A stretch of DNA of 64,000 bases. It comes from Neomoorella sulfitireducens. Lineage in GTDB: Bacteria; Bacillota; DSM-521; Neomoorellales; Neomoorellaceae. Of this stretch, positions 50,889 to 58,628 are shown in pieces; the first letter of the stretch is position 1; every line of letters starts with the position of its first letter. Position numbers and translations under genes: made by a program. The stretch spans positions 124,001 to 188,000 of the forward strand of contig NZ_JANRHG010000004.1 of assembly GCF_024733845.1 (NCBI RefSeq). Direction: 5' to 3'. Under the pieces are notes generated by a model. That model saw only the letters and a list, made by a program, of their open reading frames with translations, had not been told where the DNA came from and did no database searches.

Positions 50889-51049
50889 GCAGGGCCGTTT
50901 TTGTTCAGCCGCTGGCCGGGTCCCGCCGCGTTCTTGAGGGCGTGGCTAATAGCAACAACCCTCATACACGCGGCGGTGAATTTTATTGCTATCAGAGAAA
51001 ACAAATTCAGCGTTTTAATTTGGTGCCCAATTGGTGCCGAATTGATTGA
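50885..51049 (+). pseudogene. Truncated downstream partner frame (possible PIN toxin start)
   Basis: A 54-codon frame overlaps the coiled-coil gene by ATGA and begins MSRAVFV. That is how many PIN-domain toxins start, usually continuing DTSA. Here it continues into unrelated sequence (QPLAGSRRVLEG) containing a 58-bp repeat also found at 52221. The rest of a PIN domain is absent. I infer a toxin gene cut after about seven codons; the alternative is a short unrelated ORF. Confidence 0.4.
50928..50985 (+). repeat. Diverged 58-bp repeat, copy A
   Basis: Aligned without gaps to 52221-52278 it matches at 43 of 58 positions by my count, sharing GGGCGTG, CCTCA and CGGTGAATTT. Both copies read in the same direction and flank the HicAB region. 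Confidence 0.5.
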
Positions 51050-51065
51050 GATAGTACCGAATTAC

Positions 51066-51425
51066 CTACCCTTTATACCCGGTTCCCCGGGATAAGTGGT
51101 AGATGATAAGCTGGTTCAGGCTGGTACCTTCCTCTTTAGCTTTTTCGGCTAAGGTACGGTGAAGGGATTTTGGGATACGGATATTCAGCTTTCCGGAATA
51201 CTCTTCCGGGGTGGGTTCTGGTATAGGGTGGCCCAATTCCAGGGAGGTTTCTAACCAACATCTTTTAGCATCCTGAATCATGGCCATTGCTTCGTCTATA
51301 GTTTCTCCCTGGCTTAAGCATCCTGGCAAATCGGGTATTTCGACTACGTACCCGCCTTCTTCAGCAGGATAAAGGACTATTCGGTAGGGGAGGGTCATGT
51401 AATAATCCAGGCCCTTTTTAGTCAT
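51066..51425 (-). CDS. hicB: HicB-type antitoxin
   Basis: A 119-residue protein. The N-terminal HicB partial RNase H-like fold has YRIVLYPAEEGGYVVEIPDLPGC followed by SQGETIDEAMAMIQDAK. The C-terminal ribbon-helix-helix DNA-binding segment has KLNIRIPKSLHRTLAEKAKEEG and LNQLIIYHL. It neutralises HicA, encoded 8 bp upstream with overlap, and likely represses the pair's promoter. Confidence 0.92.
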   Translation of the reverse strand: MTKKGLDYYMTLPYRIVLYPAEEGGYVVEIPDLPGCLSQGETIDEAMAMIQDAKRCWLETSLELGHPIPEPTPEEYSGKLNIRIPKSLHRTLAEKAKEEGTSLNQLIIYHLSRGTGYKG

Positions 51426-51663
51426 TGCCTATCACTCCCTCAAGTATTTTTATAGCTCGCTCCACATAGATAGCTTTAATGTGAGGTTGATGATAAGGGA
51501 TCACAATGACGGCAGATCCCTTGATATATATGTAATGGCTGGATCCTTTGCCGGGCTGCCTTCTTTGAAATCCTGACCGGCGAAGAATTTTATCCAACTC
51601 CTCAAACCGGACCTGTTTGGGGTTATTTTTTATCCTTAGGAGGAGCTTTTCAAGTTGCCCCAT
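51418..51663 (-). CDS. hicA: HicA-type toxin (mRNA interferase)
   Basis: An 81-residue dsRBD-like toxin with the family pattern FEELDKILRRSGFQRRQPGKGSSHYIY (catalytic His in GSSHY) and a C-terminal IKAIYVERAIKIL helix. The ATG at 51663 has AGAGGTGA on the minus strand. HicA cleaves mRNA when not bound by HicB. Together with hicB it forms a complete toxin-antitoxin pair, possibly helping to preserve this otherwise eroded patch. Confidence 0.9.
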   Translation of the reverse strand: MGQLEKLLLRIKNNPKQVRFEELDKILRRSGFQRRQPGKGSSHYIYIKGSAVIVIPYHQPHIKAIYVERAIKILEGVIGND

Positions 51664-51814
51664 CACGGTCACCTCTGATCGTATAGTACTATATATGAGG
51701 GCAAAAAACAAGGAGGCAAACTTATTGTAAGGCCAGGTAGGGACATAAACCTTAACGACTGCTTCCTTTTATTGGCATGCTTTATTACGACCGCCCAAAA
51801 ATAAGAAGGTTTAA

Positions 51815-52011
51815 CAAAAGAAGGACGAACCCAAACGGGCAGTGATCTCTTTTGGGCCTGAATACGCGCCCCTGGAACAGCGCCAGGTGGAGCTGGCTAT
51901 CGAAGAAGCGAACGGCTGGTACCCAGGCCGAAATTGATTGTATTTGCAGCCTTCCAGTTTGACCCCGGAGCAGCCAGGGATATGGCCATGGAGCGCGCGG
52001 TTTCTTCATGA
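51815..52011 (+). pseudogene. Adenine-specific DNA methylase remnant
   Basis: Two frames together recall the C-terminal part of site-specific (type III Mod-like) DNA methyltransferases: KRAVISFGPEYAPLEQRQVE in one frame ending at 51937, then IVFAAFQFDPGAARDMAME in another ending at 52011. No start or catalytic motifs remain. A restriction-modification locus seems to have been lost here. Recognition is from memory of the family sequence. Confidence 0.5.
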
Positions 52012-52068
52012 CCTCCGGTAAGGTTTTCTATACTTCAAAGTCGTACCGGCTCCGGGGCAAAAAAATAT

Positions 52069-52116
52069 GCGCCCACTCCCTTCGCGGCCCATAAGGGCCC
52101 CTCCGGGAGAGGGCGC
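52069..52116. other. Large perfect-ended palindrome
   Basis: GCGCCCACTCCC (52069-52080) pairs with GGGAGAGGGCGC (52105-52116) with one A-A mismatch, and an inner GGCCC ATAA GGGCC hairpin lies within. No T-run follows. It is in a gene-free stretch (52012-52316) that otherwise holds the second 58-bp repeat. Confidence 0.5.
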
Positions 52117-52220
52117 AGGTCAGTCTTCCATATCCTGCAAGTTGTAGTTGGGGTATGACGCCTTTTTGGCCGCTGGCGTCACCCGGCCTTCCGGCCGTCA
52201 GCCGTCGGCCAGACTTCTAC

Positions 52221-52278
52221 GCGTGCCTGGGGGCGTGAATGGTGGCCATAATCCTCAAACAGGCGACGGTGAATTTCA
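52221..52278 (+). repeat. Diverged 58-bp repeat, copy B
   Basis: Partner of the copy at 50928-50985, same orientation, about 74% identical without gaps. Its origin is unknown. Confidence 0.5.
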
Positions 52279-52316
52279 TAAAAGCCCCCAGGCCTTAAGG
52301 GGGAAGTTTTTTTAGT
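52278..52316. terminator. Terminator of the GerMN gene
   Basis: CCCCC and GGGGG arms around AGGCCTTAA form a hairpin. On the minus strand it is followed by CTTTTATG, just past the stop codon of the gene at 52317. On the plus strand AAGTTTTTTT follows. Confidence 0.6.
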
Positions 52317-52883
52317 TCAATTAAGGAGTAATACGGTTTCGTTTCTACCCAGGGGTTCAGATATATCTACATGTCCGGCCAGTGATTCGAGCTTTTTTCC
52401 TTCAACCAAAATCTGCACCTTTTCAATTTCCGGGAGTTTAATAAGGGTGTTTGCTATAGCTGCCAGTACCAGCACTTCTCCCCTGGAGCCCACGTTAAGA
52501 CTTTTTATTTCCTGGCTGAAATCTACCGTAGCCAGGCCTTTTTCCGTCTTAACTCCCAGAACTTTTACTGTTTGGGGCAATACAGGTTTAAGGGTAGTTT
52601 CTTTAGGCCCGGAAATTAGTTCCTGTAAAACCTTTTCGGCAGTGAACCGGGAGGCGTCGATGCGGCGCAATTCCGGTGCGAGATAAAATTCACTGGGGGT
52701 TTCTTTAATGAAATAAAGGGTTGCAATCCTTTCTGCGGAAGCCTGGAGCTTTTGCCGGGTTTCTGCGAGCTGGGCTTGCAGGTCGGCGACTTGCTTTTCA
52801 AGTTGTGCTGTTTTGCCTCCGGAGCATCCGGGGATAACAAAAACTAGAAGAATAGCAAGCAGGGCTAAAAAAAGTTTACGCAT
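52317..52883 (-). CDS. GerMN domain lipoprotein
   Basis: A 188-residue protein with a lipoprotein signal (LALLAILLVFVIPGCSGG, lipobox Cys), a short coiled coil (LEKQVADLQAQLAETRQKL) and one GerMN domain: FTAEKVLQELISGPKE, KVLGVKTEKGLATVDFSQE and a C-terminal PEIEKVQILVEGKK. GerM has two such domains and acts in sporulation and germination; a single-domain lipoprotein of this size is common in clostridia. Exact role unknown. Confidence 0.88.
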   Translation of the reverse strand: MRKLFLALLAILLVFVIPGCSGGKTAQLEKQVADLQAQLAETRQKLQASAERIATLYFIKETPSEFYLAPELRRIDASRFTAEKVLQELISGPKETTLKPVLPQTVKVLGVKTEKGLATVDFSQEIKSLNVGSRGEVLVLAAIANTLIKLPEIEKVQILVEGKKLESLAGHVDISEPLGRNETVLLLN

Positions 52884-53157
52884 CCTTCTTCCCCCTCGAT
52901 TAATTTATTTATCTATAGCTTACCACACCTGGAGACTTCTTTATAACCCGCAGGCGGATTGTTAGAGAATCTCTTTTACGCATTCCTATGAAAAACTTTT
53001 TCACATCATGAAGGAGATTCACAATAAATGGCTAATTATAATTATAAAACTGTATACATAATACTTTAATCTGTATTCAATATACGCCCTTTTGTCTTAA
53101 TGGCGACCGGAAATGGTTTGCACAGGGCAAAACAAATTTTTAACAGGAGTGTTTAGA

Positions 53158-54177
53158 ATGGCATTTAACCGTCCTAAAATCGCCTTGATCGGCTCCGGCC
53201 AGATCGGCGGGGTACTTGCCCAGCTGTGCGCCCAGCGTCACCTGGGTGATGTTGTTATGTATGATGTTATTGAAAACATGCCCCATGGTAAAGCCCTTGA
53301 TATAGCTGAGGCGGCACGCATTAACCAATCTGACGTCAAGATTTGGGGGACCAATGCCTACAATGACATAGAAGGGGCCGACATTTGTATTGTAACGGCG
53401 GGGGTCCCGCGCAGGCCCGGCATGAGCCGGGATGATTTACTTACTATCAATGCCACCATTATCAAGACGGTCGGTGAAAACATAAAAAAATTTGCCCCCG
53501 ATTCCCATGTCATTGTTATTTCCAACCCTCTGGATGCCATGGTTGCCCTTATGCAGTATATAACCGGTTTTCCCAAGAACCGGGTCTATGGACAGGCAGG
53601 CGTTCTCGACTCTTCACGGTTTGCTACCTTCTTAGCCTGGGAACTCGGTGTTTCCGTTAAAGACATCAATGCCCTGGTTTTAGGAGGTCATGGTGATAGG
53701 ATGGTACCACTCATCCGTTATGCCAACGTTAATGGTATTCCCGTGATGGAACTTCTCAAAGAAAAATATGGGAGCAGTACAAGAGCTAGAGAGGTAATTG
53801 AAGGGATTATCGCACGTACCCGCAACGCTGGCACGGAAATTGTGGCCCTCCTGCAAAAAGGTTCGGCCTTTTATTCTCCCGCAGCTGCTGCTATCGAGAT
53901 GGTAGAAGCCGTCCTTCATGATGAAAAGCGCCTGCTGCCGGTATGCGCCTACCTGCAGGGTGAATACGGGGTTGATGGTTGTTATGCCGGCGTCCCGGTT
54001 ATCCTTGGTAAAGAGGGGGTAGAAAAGATTGTTGAGATTACCCTTAATGAAGAAGAACAAAAGATGTTTACCGGTTCCGTAGCTGCCGTCGTCAAACTCA
54101 TCGAAGATTTAATACGTCTTGGCTTTCTACCGCCGCAATATCAATACGAGAAGAGCCGGCTTGAACTGGTAGGGTAA
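53158..54177 (+). CDS. mdh: Malate dehydrogenase (LDH-like type)
   Basis: A 339-residue NAD-dependent dehydrogenase: [18 protein letters not shown], the specificity loop [16 protein letters not shown] with the Arg of malate enzymes, [23 protein letters not shown], and catalytic His in [12 protein letters not shown]. Compared with typical members of about 310 residues it has a C-terminal extension (about 20 residues after KLIEDLIRL). It interconverts malate and oxaloacetate. The ATG at 53158 has AACAGGAG upstream. The gap at 52884-53157 is AT-rich with no gene seen. Confidence 0.93.
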   Translation: MAFNRPKIALIGSGQIGGVLAQLCAQRHLGDVVMYDVIENMPHGKALDIAEAARINQSDVKIWGTNAYNDIEGADICIVTAGVPRRPGMSRDDLLTINATIIKTVGENIKKFAPDSHVIVISNPLDAMVALMQYITGFPKNRVYGQAGVLDSSRFATFLAWELGVSVKDINALVLGGHGDRMVPLIRYANVNGIPVMELLKEKYGSSTRAREVIEGIIARTRNAGTEIVALLQKGSAFYSPAAAAIEMVEAVLHDEKRLLPVCAYLQGEYGVDGCYAGVPVILGKEGVEKIVEITLNEEEQKMFTGSVAAVVKLIEDLIRLGFLPPQYQYEKSRLELVG

Positions 54178-54221
54178 AAAAGCGTCGTATTCTTACTTAA
54201 ACTGGCATATGCTATAATATA

Positions 54222-54244
54222 AGCCCCCGTAAGACGGGGGCTAT
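54222..54244. terminator. Terminator between mdh and DUF1657 genes
   Basis: AGCCCCCGT and ACGGGGGCT form a perfect 9-bp stem with an AAG loop between the converging genes. T-runs are weak. Confidence 0.65.
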
Positions 54245-54256
54245 GCCAAAGGGACG

Positions 54257-54487
54257 CTACTGCATTTTGCCCTGCGCCTGCTGGAAAACTTTGTACTGGG
54301 GTTCCTGGCTTTCCAGGTAGTTGACGCGCCCCTTTAAGCCCTGGGCGATATTTTCTATTTGATTGGCATAGTCGGTAAATTGCTTCTTGGCATTTTTATC
54401 CTCGGTTTCCAGGGCGAAAGTTTTCAGATCGGCAGCGGCGCCTTCCAGGCTGGTGAGGGTCTGGTGCATTTTGGTGCCTACTGTCAT
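54257..54487 (-). CDS. DUF1657 family protein
   Basis: A 76-residue helical protein (MTVGTKMHQTLTSLEGAAAD, then LKTFALETEDKNAKKQF and a C-terminal YLESQEPQYK). This matches DUF1657, found almost only in spore formers and often near SpoVA-type genes; function unknown. It starts with ATG behind AGGAGGGC on the minus strand. Confidence 0.87.
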   Translation of the reverse strand: MTVGTKMHQTLTSLEGAAADLKTFALETEDKNAKKQFTDYANQIENIAQGLKGRVNYLESQEPQYKVFQQAQGKMQ

Positions 54488-54588
54488 TTATAAAGCCCTC
54501 CTTTGCAGTATTGAGTCCCTGTCCAGTTGTTAGTTTTGACCCTAAAAGAGAATAATATAAGATGTAGTTTCTGCCCGGGTGTGAACCC

Positions 54589-54617
54589 TTGACCAGAAAT
54601 GGTCTGAAGTGTATAAT
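54589..54617 (+). promoter_or_regulatory. Promoter with embedded palindrome for the radical SAM/aminotransferase operon
   Basis: TTGACC at 54589-54594 and TATAAT at 54612-54617 with a 17-bp spacer. GACCA and TGGTC (54591-54604) form a palindrome across the -35/spacer, a good position for a repressor. Confidence 0.6.
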
Positions 54618-54654
54618 GAAAACAAAAATTGGTCTTTTGGGTATTACGGGAGGT

Positions 54655-54698
54655 GGTAGCCGGCGTTGATAGACGTAGGTGCTACCTTTTTGTTTTTT
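54655..54698 (+). terminator. Leader hairpin with T-run (possible attenuator)
   Basis: GGTAGC (54655-54660) and GCTACC (54681-54686) are followed by TTTTTGTTTTTT. The hairpin lies between the promoter and the radical SAM gene, so it would stop transcription early unless controlled. Confidence 0.5.
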
Positions 54699-54734
54699 AT
54701 TTTCGTTTATTTCCGATGAAAGGAGGTCCTCAAC

Positions 54735-56123
54735 GTGAACCTGGCAGCAACTTATGTGGGGGAGAAGTTGCTGGAACAGGGAGTAAAATTAATCCTCAAT
54801 AACCCGGAAAAGAATATTTCCCGCCTGATTGCGTTGGCGGAGAAACTGGCCCGGGATCAATACCACCGGGAAATAGTGGCTAATGTAAAAAAAGTCCTGG
54901 AAGACCGGAACAGCAACTGGTACCATTTTGCCCGGAGGTTACTTACCCAGACCCATCCCAATATCAGGCAGCGCCTGGCCATAGATTTTTTTGTTAATTC
55001 AACTTTTATCGGTGTACCGCGACAGAAGGAATGGGCGGCAAAACTCGGTGTTGCCGTACCTTGGGCCATCCTCATGGATCCGACGGAAAAGTGTAATTTG
55101 AACTGCGTGGGCTGCTGGGCCGGCGACTACCAGCGGGCGCAGGAGCTTGATTTTGCGACCATGGATCGTATCGTTACCGAAGGTGAAAAGCTGGGCATTA
55201 ATTTTATTGTTCTTTCGGGCGGCGAACCCTTGATGCGCAGAGATGATATTATCCGGCTGGCAGAGAAGCACCCCGACCAGGTTTTCCATCTCTTTACCAA
55301 CGGCACTTTAATTGATCAAAAATTCGTTGACGACATGGTCCGCCTGGGGAATATCACCGTGGCCTTGAGCCTGGAAGGCTTTGAGGAAAAGACCGATAGC
55401 CGTCGCGGTAGGGGCGTTTTCGCCAGGGTGATGCGGGCCATGGACCTCATGCGGGCCGCAGGGGCCGTCTACGGCGTATCGGCTACCTACAGTCGCAATA
55501 ATACCGAGGAGTTGGGCAGCGAGGCCTTTGTCGATATGCTGGTAGAGAAAGGGGTTGCCTTCGGCTGGTATTTTACCTATATCCCCATTGGTAAAGACGT
55601 TGATCTGGAGATGATGGCCACACCGGAACAGCGGGCCTGGATGTTCGAGCGTATCCAGCACTTCCGCCAGACCAAGCCCATCTTTCTCGTTGACTTCTGG
55701 AACGACGGTGAGGCCAGTAACGGCTGCATCGCCGGCGGACGGCGTTATTTCCATATTAACGCGGCCGGGGAAGTGGAACCCTGCGCTTTTGTCCATTACA
55801 GTACCTGCAATATAAAGAACATCAGCCTGGTTGAAGCCCTGCAGAATCCCCTTTTCCGGGCCTACCAGAAGCGGCAGCCCTTCAACCAGAACCTGCGCCG
55901 GCCCTGTCCCCTTATTGACAACCCGGAAATGCTCCGCGACATTGTGGCCGAATCGGGTGCCCGCACGACCCAGCTCCACGACGACGAGACGGCGGACGAA
56001 TTTGCCGCCAAGCTGGCTCCCTATGCCAGGGCGTGGGGAGAGGTTGCCGACGGTATCTGGGTTAAAGAAGGAAAAGCTGTGCCTGGAGCAATGGAAGGGG
56101 AAAATTGTTGCCGTGTCCATTAG
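54735..56123 (+). CDS. Radical SAM protein with SPASM-like C-terminal cysteines
   Basis: A 462-residue protein. An N-terminal helical region (1-110) precedes the radical SAM domain: MDPTEKCNLNCVGCWAGDY with CxxxCxxC, FIVLSGGEPLMRRDDI and the HLFTNGTLID strand. A C-terminal Cys-containing region (SNGCIAGGRRYFHI, VEPCAFVHYSTC, RRPCPLI) suggests auxiliary Fe-S ligands. A final NCC near the C-terminus is also present. The substrate is unknown. An aminotransferase gene follows, suggesting a linked amino-group or polyamine pathway. GAAAGGAGG lies upstream of the GTG. Confidence 0.88.
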   Translation: MNLAATYVGEKLLEQGVKLILNNPEKNISRLIALAEKLARDQYHREIVANVKKVLEDRNSNWYHFARRLLTQTHPNIRQRLAIDFFVNSTFIGVPRQKEWAAKLGVAVPWAILMDPTEKCNLNCVGCWAGDYQRAQELDFATMDRIVTEGEKLGINFIVLSGGEPLMRRDDIIRLAEKHPDQVFHLFTNGTLIDQKFVDDMVRLGNITVALSLEGFEEKTDSRRGRGVFARVMRAMDLMRAAGAVYGVSATYSRNNTEELGSEAFVDMLVEKGVAFGWYFTYIPIGKDVDLEMMATPEQRAWMFERIQHFRQTKPIFLVDFWNDGEASNGCIAGGRRYFHINAAGEVEPCAFVHYSTCNIKNISLVEALQNPLFRAYQKRQPFNQNLRRPCPLIDNPEMLRDIVAESGARTTQLHDDETADEFAAKLAPYARAWGEVADGIWVKEGKAVPGAMEGENCCRVH

Positions 56124-56146
56124 ACAAAAAGCGGGTAAAGATGGTA

Positions 56147-56192
56147 AAATGACCTTGAGAGGGCGGCTCTTGAGGTCATTTTTATTTTATAT
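56147..56192 (+). terminator. Terminator-like hairpin between radical SAM and aminotransferase genes
   Basis: AATGACCTTGAGAG and CTCTTGAGGTCATT form an imperfect long stem followed by TTTATTTTAT. It may reduce expression of the downstream gene relative to the first. Confidence 0.65.
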
Positions 56193-56204
56193 TTAGAAAG
56201 GCAC

Positions 56205-57605
56205 GTGAAGAGATTGACGAAAGATAAGTTGTTCAGCCTGGATGAGGCTATGGAGTTTTCCCGCCAGGAGACGCGGGAGTTATTTCGCCGCTATGTCAAT
56301 CCCGGCCTGGCGGGAATGCTGGCCCTGCTGGATTTTGACAAGGCCTTTGCCAGGGCGGAAGGTATTGCCGTCTGGGACAGGGAGGGAAAGCGTTACCTGG
56401 ACTTCCTGGGAGCTTATGGCGCCCTCAACCTGGGCCATAACCCGCCTGAGGTACTGGCGGCCGTAAAAAGGGTCATGGAACGCCCCAATCTCCTCCAGGC
56501 CTCTTTAAATCCCCTGGCTGCAGCCCTGGCCCACAACCTGGCGCAGGTGACGCCCGGTGACCTGGAGCGCGTCTTTTTCTGCAACAGCGGTACTGAGGCC
56601 GTGGAGGGTGCTTTGAAGCTGGCCCGGGCTGCTACCGGCCGGGATAAGATTGTTTACTGCCTTAATTCTTTCCACGGTAAAAGCTTCGGCTCCCTGTCGG
56701 TCACCGGCCGCGAAAAATACCAGCGTCCTTTTACTCCTTTACTGCCGGGCTGCGAGGCGGTGCCTTATGATGACCCGGAGGTTCTGGAAGCCAGGCTGGC
56801 CAAAGGCGACGTGGCTGCCTTTATTGTTGAACCCATCCAGGGTGAAGGTGGTGTTATTGTTCCCCGTGACGGCTACCTTAAAGGGGCGCGCGACCTGTGC
56901 GACCGGTATGGTACTTTATTAATTATCGACGAGATTCAAACGGGTTTTGGCCGGACAGGCTATCTATTTGCCTGTGAACACGATGGTGTGGTACCGGATA
57001 TCATGTGCCTGGCCAAATCCCTGGGAGGCGGCGTCATGCCGCTTGGCGCTTATATTGCCCGGCCCGGCGTCTGGGATAAAGCCTACGGTGGTATGGATAA
57101 AGCTTTGCTCCACACATCCACCTTTGGCGGCAATACCCTGGCGGCAGCTGCCGGCCTGGCAGCCCTGCAGAGTATCCTGGAGAAAGACCTGGCCGGCCAG
57201 GCGGCTGCTAAAGGGCGAATCGTCCTGGAAAAACTGCGGCAGCTTAAAGAGAAATATAACCTCATTAAAGAAGTGCGCGGCCGGGGGCTCCTCATCGGCC
57301 TGGAGTTTAACCAACCCGTGGGAGGGTGGTTCGACAAACTTACCCGGGGCAAGGTGAATGAGCTGGCCGGGGAATATTTCGGGTCCCTGGTGGCCGGGGA
57401 ACTGATGAATAAACACCAGGTGATCACCGCCTATACTTTAAATAACCCCAATGTTATCCGCCTGGAGCCGCCTTTGATCGTCACCGAAGAGGAGATCCAG
57501 CAGGTGCTGGCGGCCCTGGAAAATATCCTCCAAGGGTACGGCTTTATTGGTGTAACTTTAAGCGGCGCCAAAACAGCCCTGGGTTCCCTGTTGAAACGGA
57601 AATAA
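56205..57605 (+). CDS. Class III aminotransferase (putrescine aminotransferase-like)
   Basis: A 466-residue PLP enzyme: FLGAYGALNLGHNPPEVLAA, VFFCNSGTEAVEGALKLAR, NSFHGKSFGSLSVTG, LLIIDEIQTGFGRTG, and the PLP lysine in CLAKSLGGGVMPLGAY. The N-terminal extension and the GAYGALNLGH region resemble YgjG-type putrescine aminotransferases, though ornithine or 4-aminobutyrate are possible substrates. The window also encodes agmatinase and spermidine synthase, so polyamine catabolism is plausible. GTG start. Confidence 0.88.
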   Translation: MKRLTKDKLFSLDEAMEFSRQETRELFRRYVNPGLAGMLALLDFDKAFARAEGIAVWDREGKRYLDFLGAYGALNLGHNPPEVLAAVKRVMERPNLLQASLNPLAAALAHNLAQVTPGDLERVFFCNSGTEAVEGALKLARAATGRDKIVYCLNSFHGKSFGSLSVTGREKYQRPFTPLLPGCEAVPYDDPEVLEARLAKGDVAAFIVEPIQGEGGVIVPRDGYLKGARDLCDRYGTLLIIDEIQTGFGRTGYLFACEHDGVVPDIMCLAKSLGGGVMPLGAYIARPGVWDKAYGGMDKALLHTSTFGGNTLAAAAGLAALQSILEKDLAGQAAAKGRIVLEKLRQLKEKYNLIKEVRGRGLLIGLEFNQPVGGWFDKLTRGKVNELAGEYFGSLVAGELMNKHQVITAYTLNNPNVIRLEPPLIVTEEEIQQVLAALENILQGYGFIGVTLSGAKTALGSLLKRK

Positions 57606-57677
57606 ATTCATCCTAAAGGCATAAAACCGGCGGCTTCCCGGTAGACTAAGAAAAAATTCTCCCGGGAGGTAAGCCGT

Positions 57678-57914
57678 ATGCCGGATAATGTAATTGTTTA
57701 CACTACGCCGACCTGACCCACCTGTAAGACGGTGAAAGAGTATCTTTCACGGCAGGGCATTAGCTTTGAAGAAAAGGATATCAGTGCAGACGACCGGGCC
57801 ATGGAAGAATTGTGCCGACGTCATGGCGGCCTGGCGGCCGTGCCCACTTTGATCGTCGACGGCCAGGTAATAGTCGGCTTTGATGAAAACCGCTTAAATA
57901 AATTATTTCATTGA
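57678..57914 (+). CDS. Glutaredoxin-like selenoprotein with in-frame UGA in the UxxC redox motif
   Basis: From an ATG with GGGAGGT upstream the frame reads MPDNVIVYTTPT, then TGA (57714-57716, codon 13), then PTCKTVKEYLSRQGI and a glutaredoxin fold with VPTLIVDGQVIVGF (cis-Pro loop), ending at 57914 (78 residues). Glutaredoxins and NrdH proteins have CxxC at this exact place, so the UGA replaces the first, attacking cysteine and gives U-P-T-C. A hairpin just downstream can act as a bacterial SECIS. Translation from an internal start would lack the redox centre. A selenoprotein is the best reading; a cysteine-to-stop mutation is the alternative. Confidence 0.85.
57721..57756 (+). promoter_or_regulatory. 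SECIS-like hairpin downstream of the UGA codon
   Basis: CCTG (57721-57724) pairs with CAGG (57753-57756), and the upper stem GTGAAAG (57732-57738) pairs with CTTTCAC (57744-57750), leaving an AGTAT loop with a G. The loop lies about 23-27 nt after the UGA, within the range known for SelB-binding bacterial elements. Confidence 0.7.
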
Positions 57915-57915
57915 C

Positions 57916-57946
57916 GCCGGGGTAAATGCTCCGGCCTGGTTTTTAT
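57916..57946 (+). terminator. Terminator of the glutaredoxin gene
   Basis: GCCGG and CCGGC with a 10-nt loop and two further possible pairs, followed by TGGTTTTTATT. Confidence 0.65.
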
Positions 57947-58030
57947 TGGTTGCCATTTATATGTATAGGCACCAGGCATTAGGGAAAAATGATCCCTGGT
58001 AAAATTAAATATTAGGAAGGAGGCCGTACT

Positions 58031-58231
58031 ATGGCAGGTTTAACCCAGGCTGAATTAATGCAGCTCCGGGAAAATTTAAGCAACGAATTATTGATGATCC
58101 GGAAATTCGGGGCCTACGCAGCCCAGTGCAGCGATCCCCAGTTAAAGCAGGTGTTGAGTTCTGTGCAGCAGGCCCACCAGCGCCACTATAATACCCTGAT
58201 CCGCCACCTGGGCGGGCAGCATATGATGTAA
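58031..58231 (+). CDS. Small spore-coat-like helical protein
   Basis: A 66-residue protein (LTQAELMQLRENLSNELLMI, then YAAQCSDPQLKQVLSSVQQ and HQRHYNTLIRHL). The two-helix ferritin-like pattern with a terminal HxRHYN helix is typical of small CotF-related proteins encoded beside CotF genes. It is followed 16 bp later by a CotF-family gene, so both probably enter the spore coat. GAAGGAGG precedes the ATG. Confidence 0.75.
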   Translation: MAGLTQAELMQLRENLSNELLMIRKFGAYAAQCSDPQLKQVLSSVQQAHQRHYNTLIRHLGGQHMM

Positions 58232-58247
58232 AAAGGGGGAAGGTACT

Positions 58248-58589
58248 GTGCAGTTTTTTGATGACAAGACCATTTGCAGCGATTGCCTGGCGAGCGAAAA
58301 ACTTCTAACTAGCTCCTATAACATGGCGATTACCGAGTGTGCCAACGACCAGCTGCGGCGGGATTTTATAAACGTTTACCAGGATGAGCAGAACTGCCTT
58401 AAGGCCGTGTGGGATGTTATGCACGCCCGGGGGTGGTACCAGCTCAATATGGCCGGGCAGCAGGAGATTGTCCAGCTACAGCAGCGTATGCAGCAGGAAC
58501 AAATGCAGCTCCAGCAGGGCGGCATGACAGGTGCCCAGATGGGGATGGCGTCCCAGGCTGGCGGTGGGATGCCCCAGTACAGGGTATAG
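58248..58589 (+). CDS. Spore coat protein, CotF family
   Basis: A 113-residue protein matching the CotF domain: DDKTICSDCLASEKLLTSSYN, ECANDQLRRDFINVYQDEQN and VWDVMHARGWYQL. The C-terminal 40 residues are Gln/Met/Gly-rich (QQRMQQEQMQLQQGG), as usual for coat surface proteins. GTG start with GGGGGAAGG upstream. Confidence 0.9.
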   Translation: MQFFDDKTICSDCLASEKLLTSSYNMAITECANDQLRRDFINVYQDEQNCLKAVWDVMHARGWYQLNMAGQQEIVQLQQRMQQEQMQLQQGGMTGAQMGMASQAGGGMPQYRV

Positions 58590-58628
58590 TGTTGTTAAGA
58601 AATTACCCTTCAAGGAAGACGAAGATAA

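Noticed and set aside
52221-52300. HU-like string GHNPQTGDGEF encoded by repeat copy B
   Set aside because: Only a few residues resemble HU's GRNPQTGE. The flanking residues do not fit, and copy A does not keep the pattern.
55308-56120. 270-codon open frame antisense to the radical SAM gene
   Set aside because: The plus-strand protein has clear radical SAM motifs. The antisense frame has no start signal or recognisable motif.
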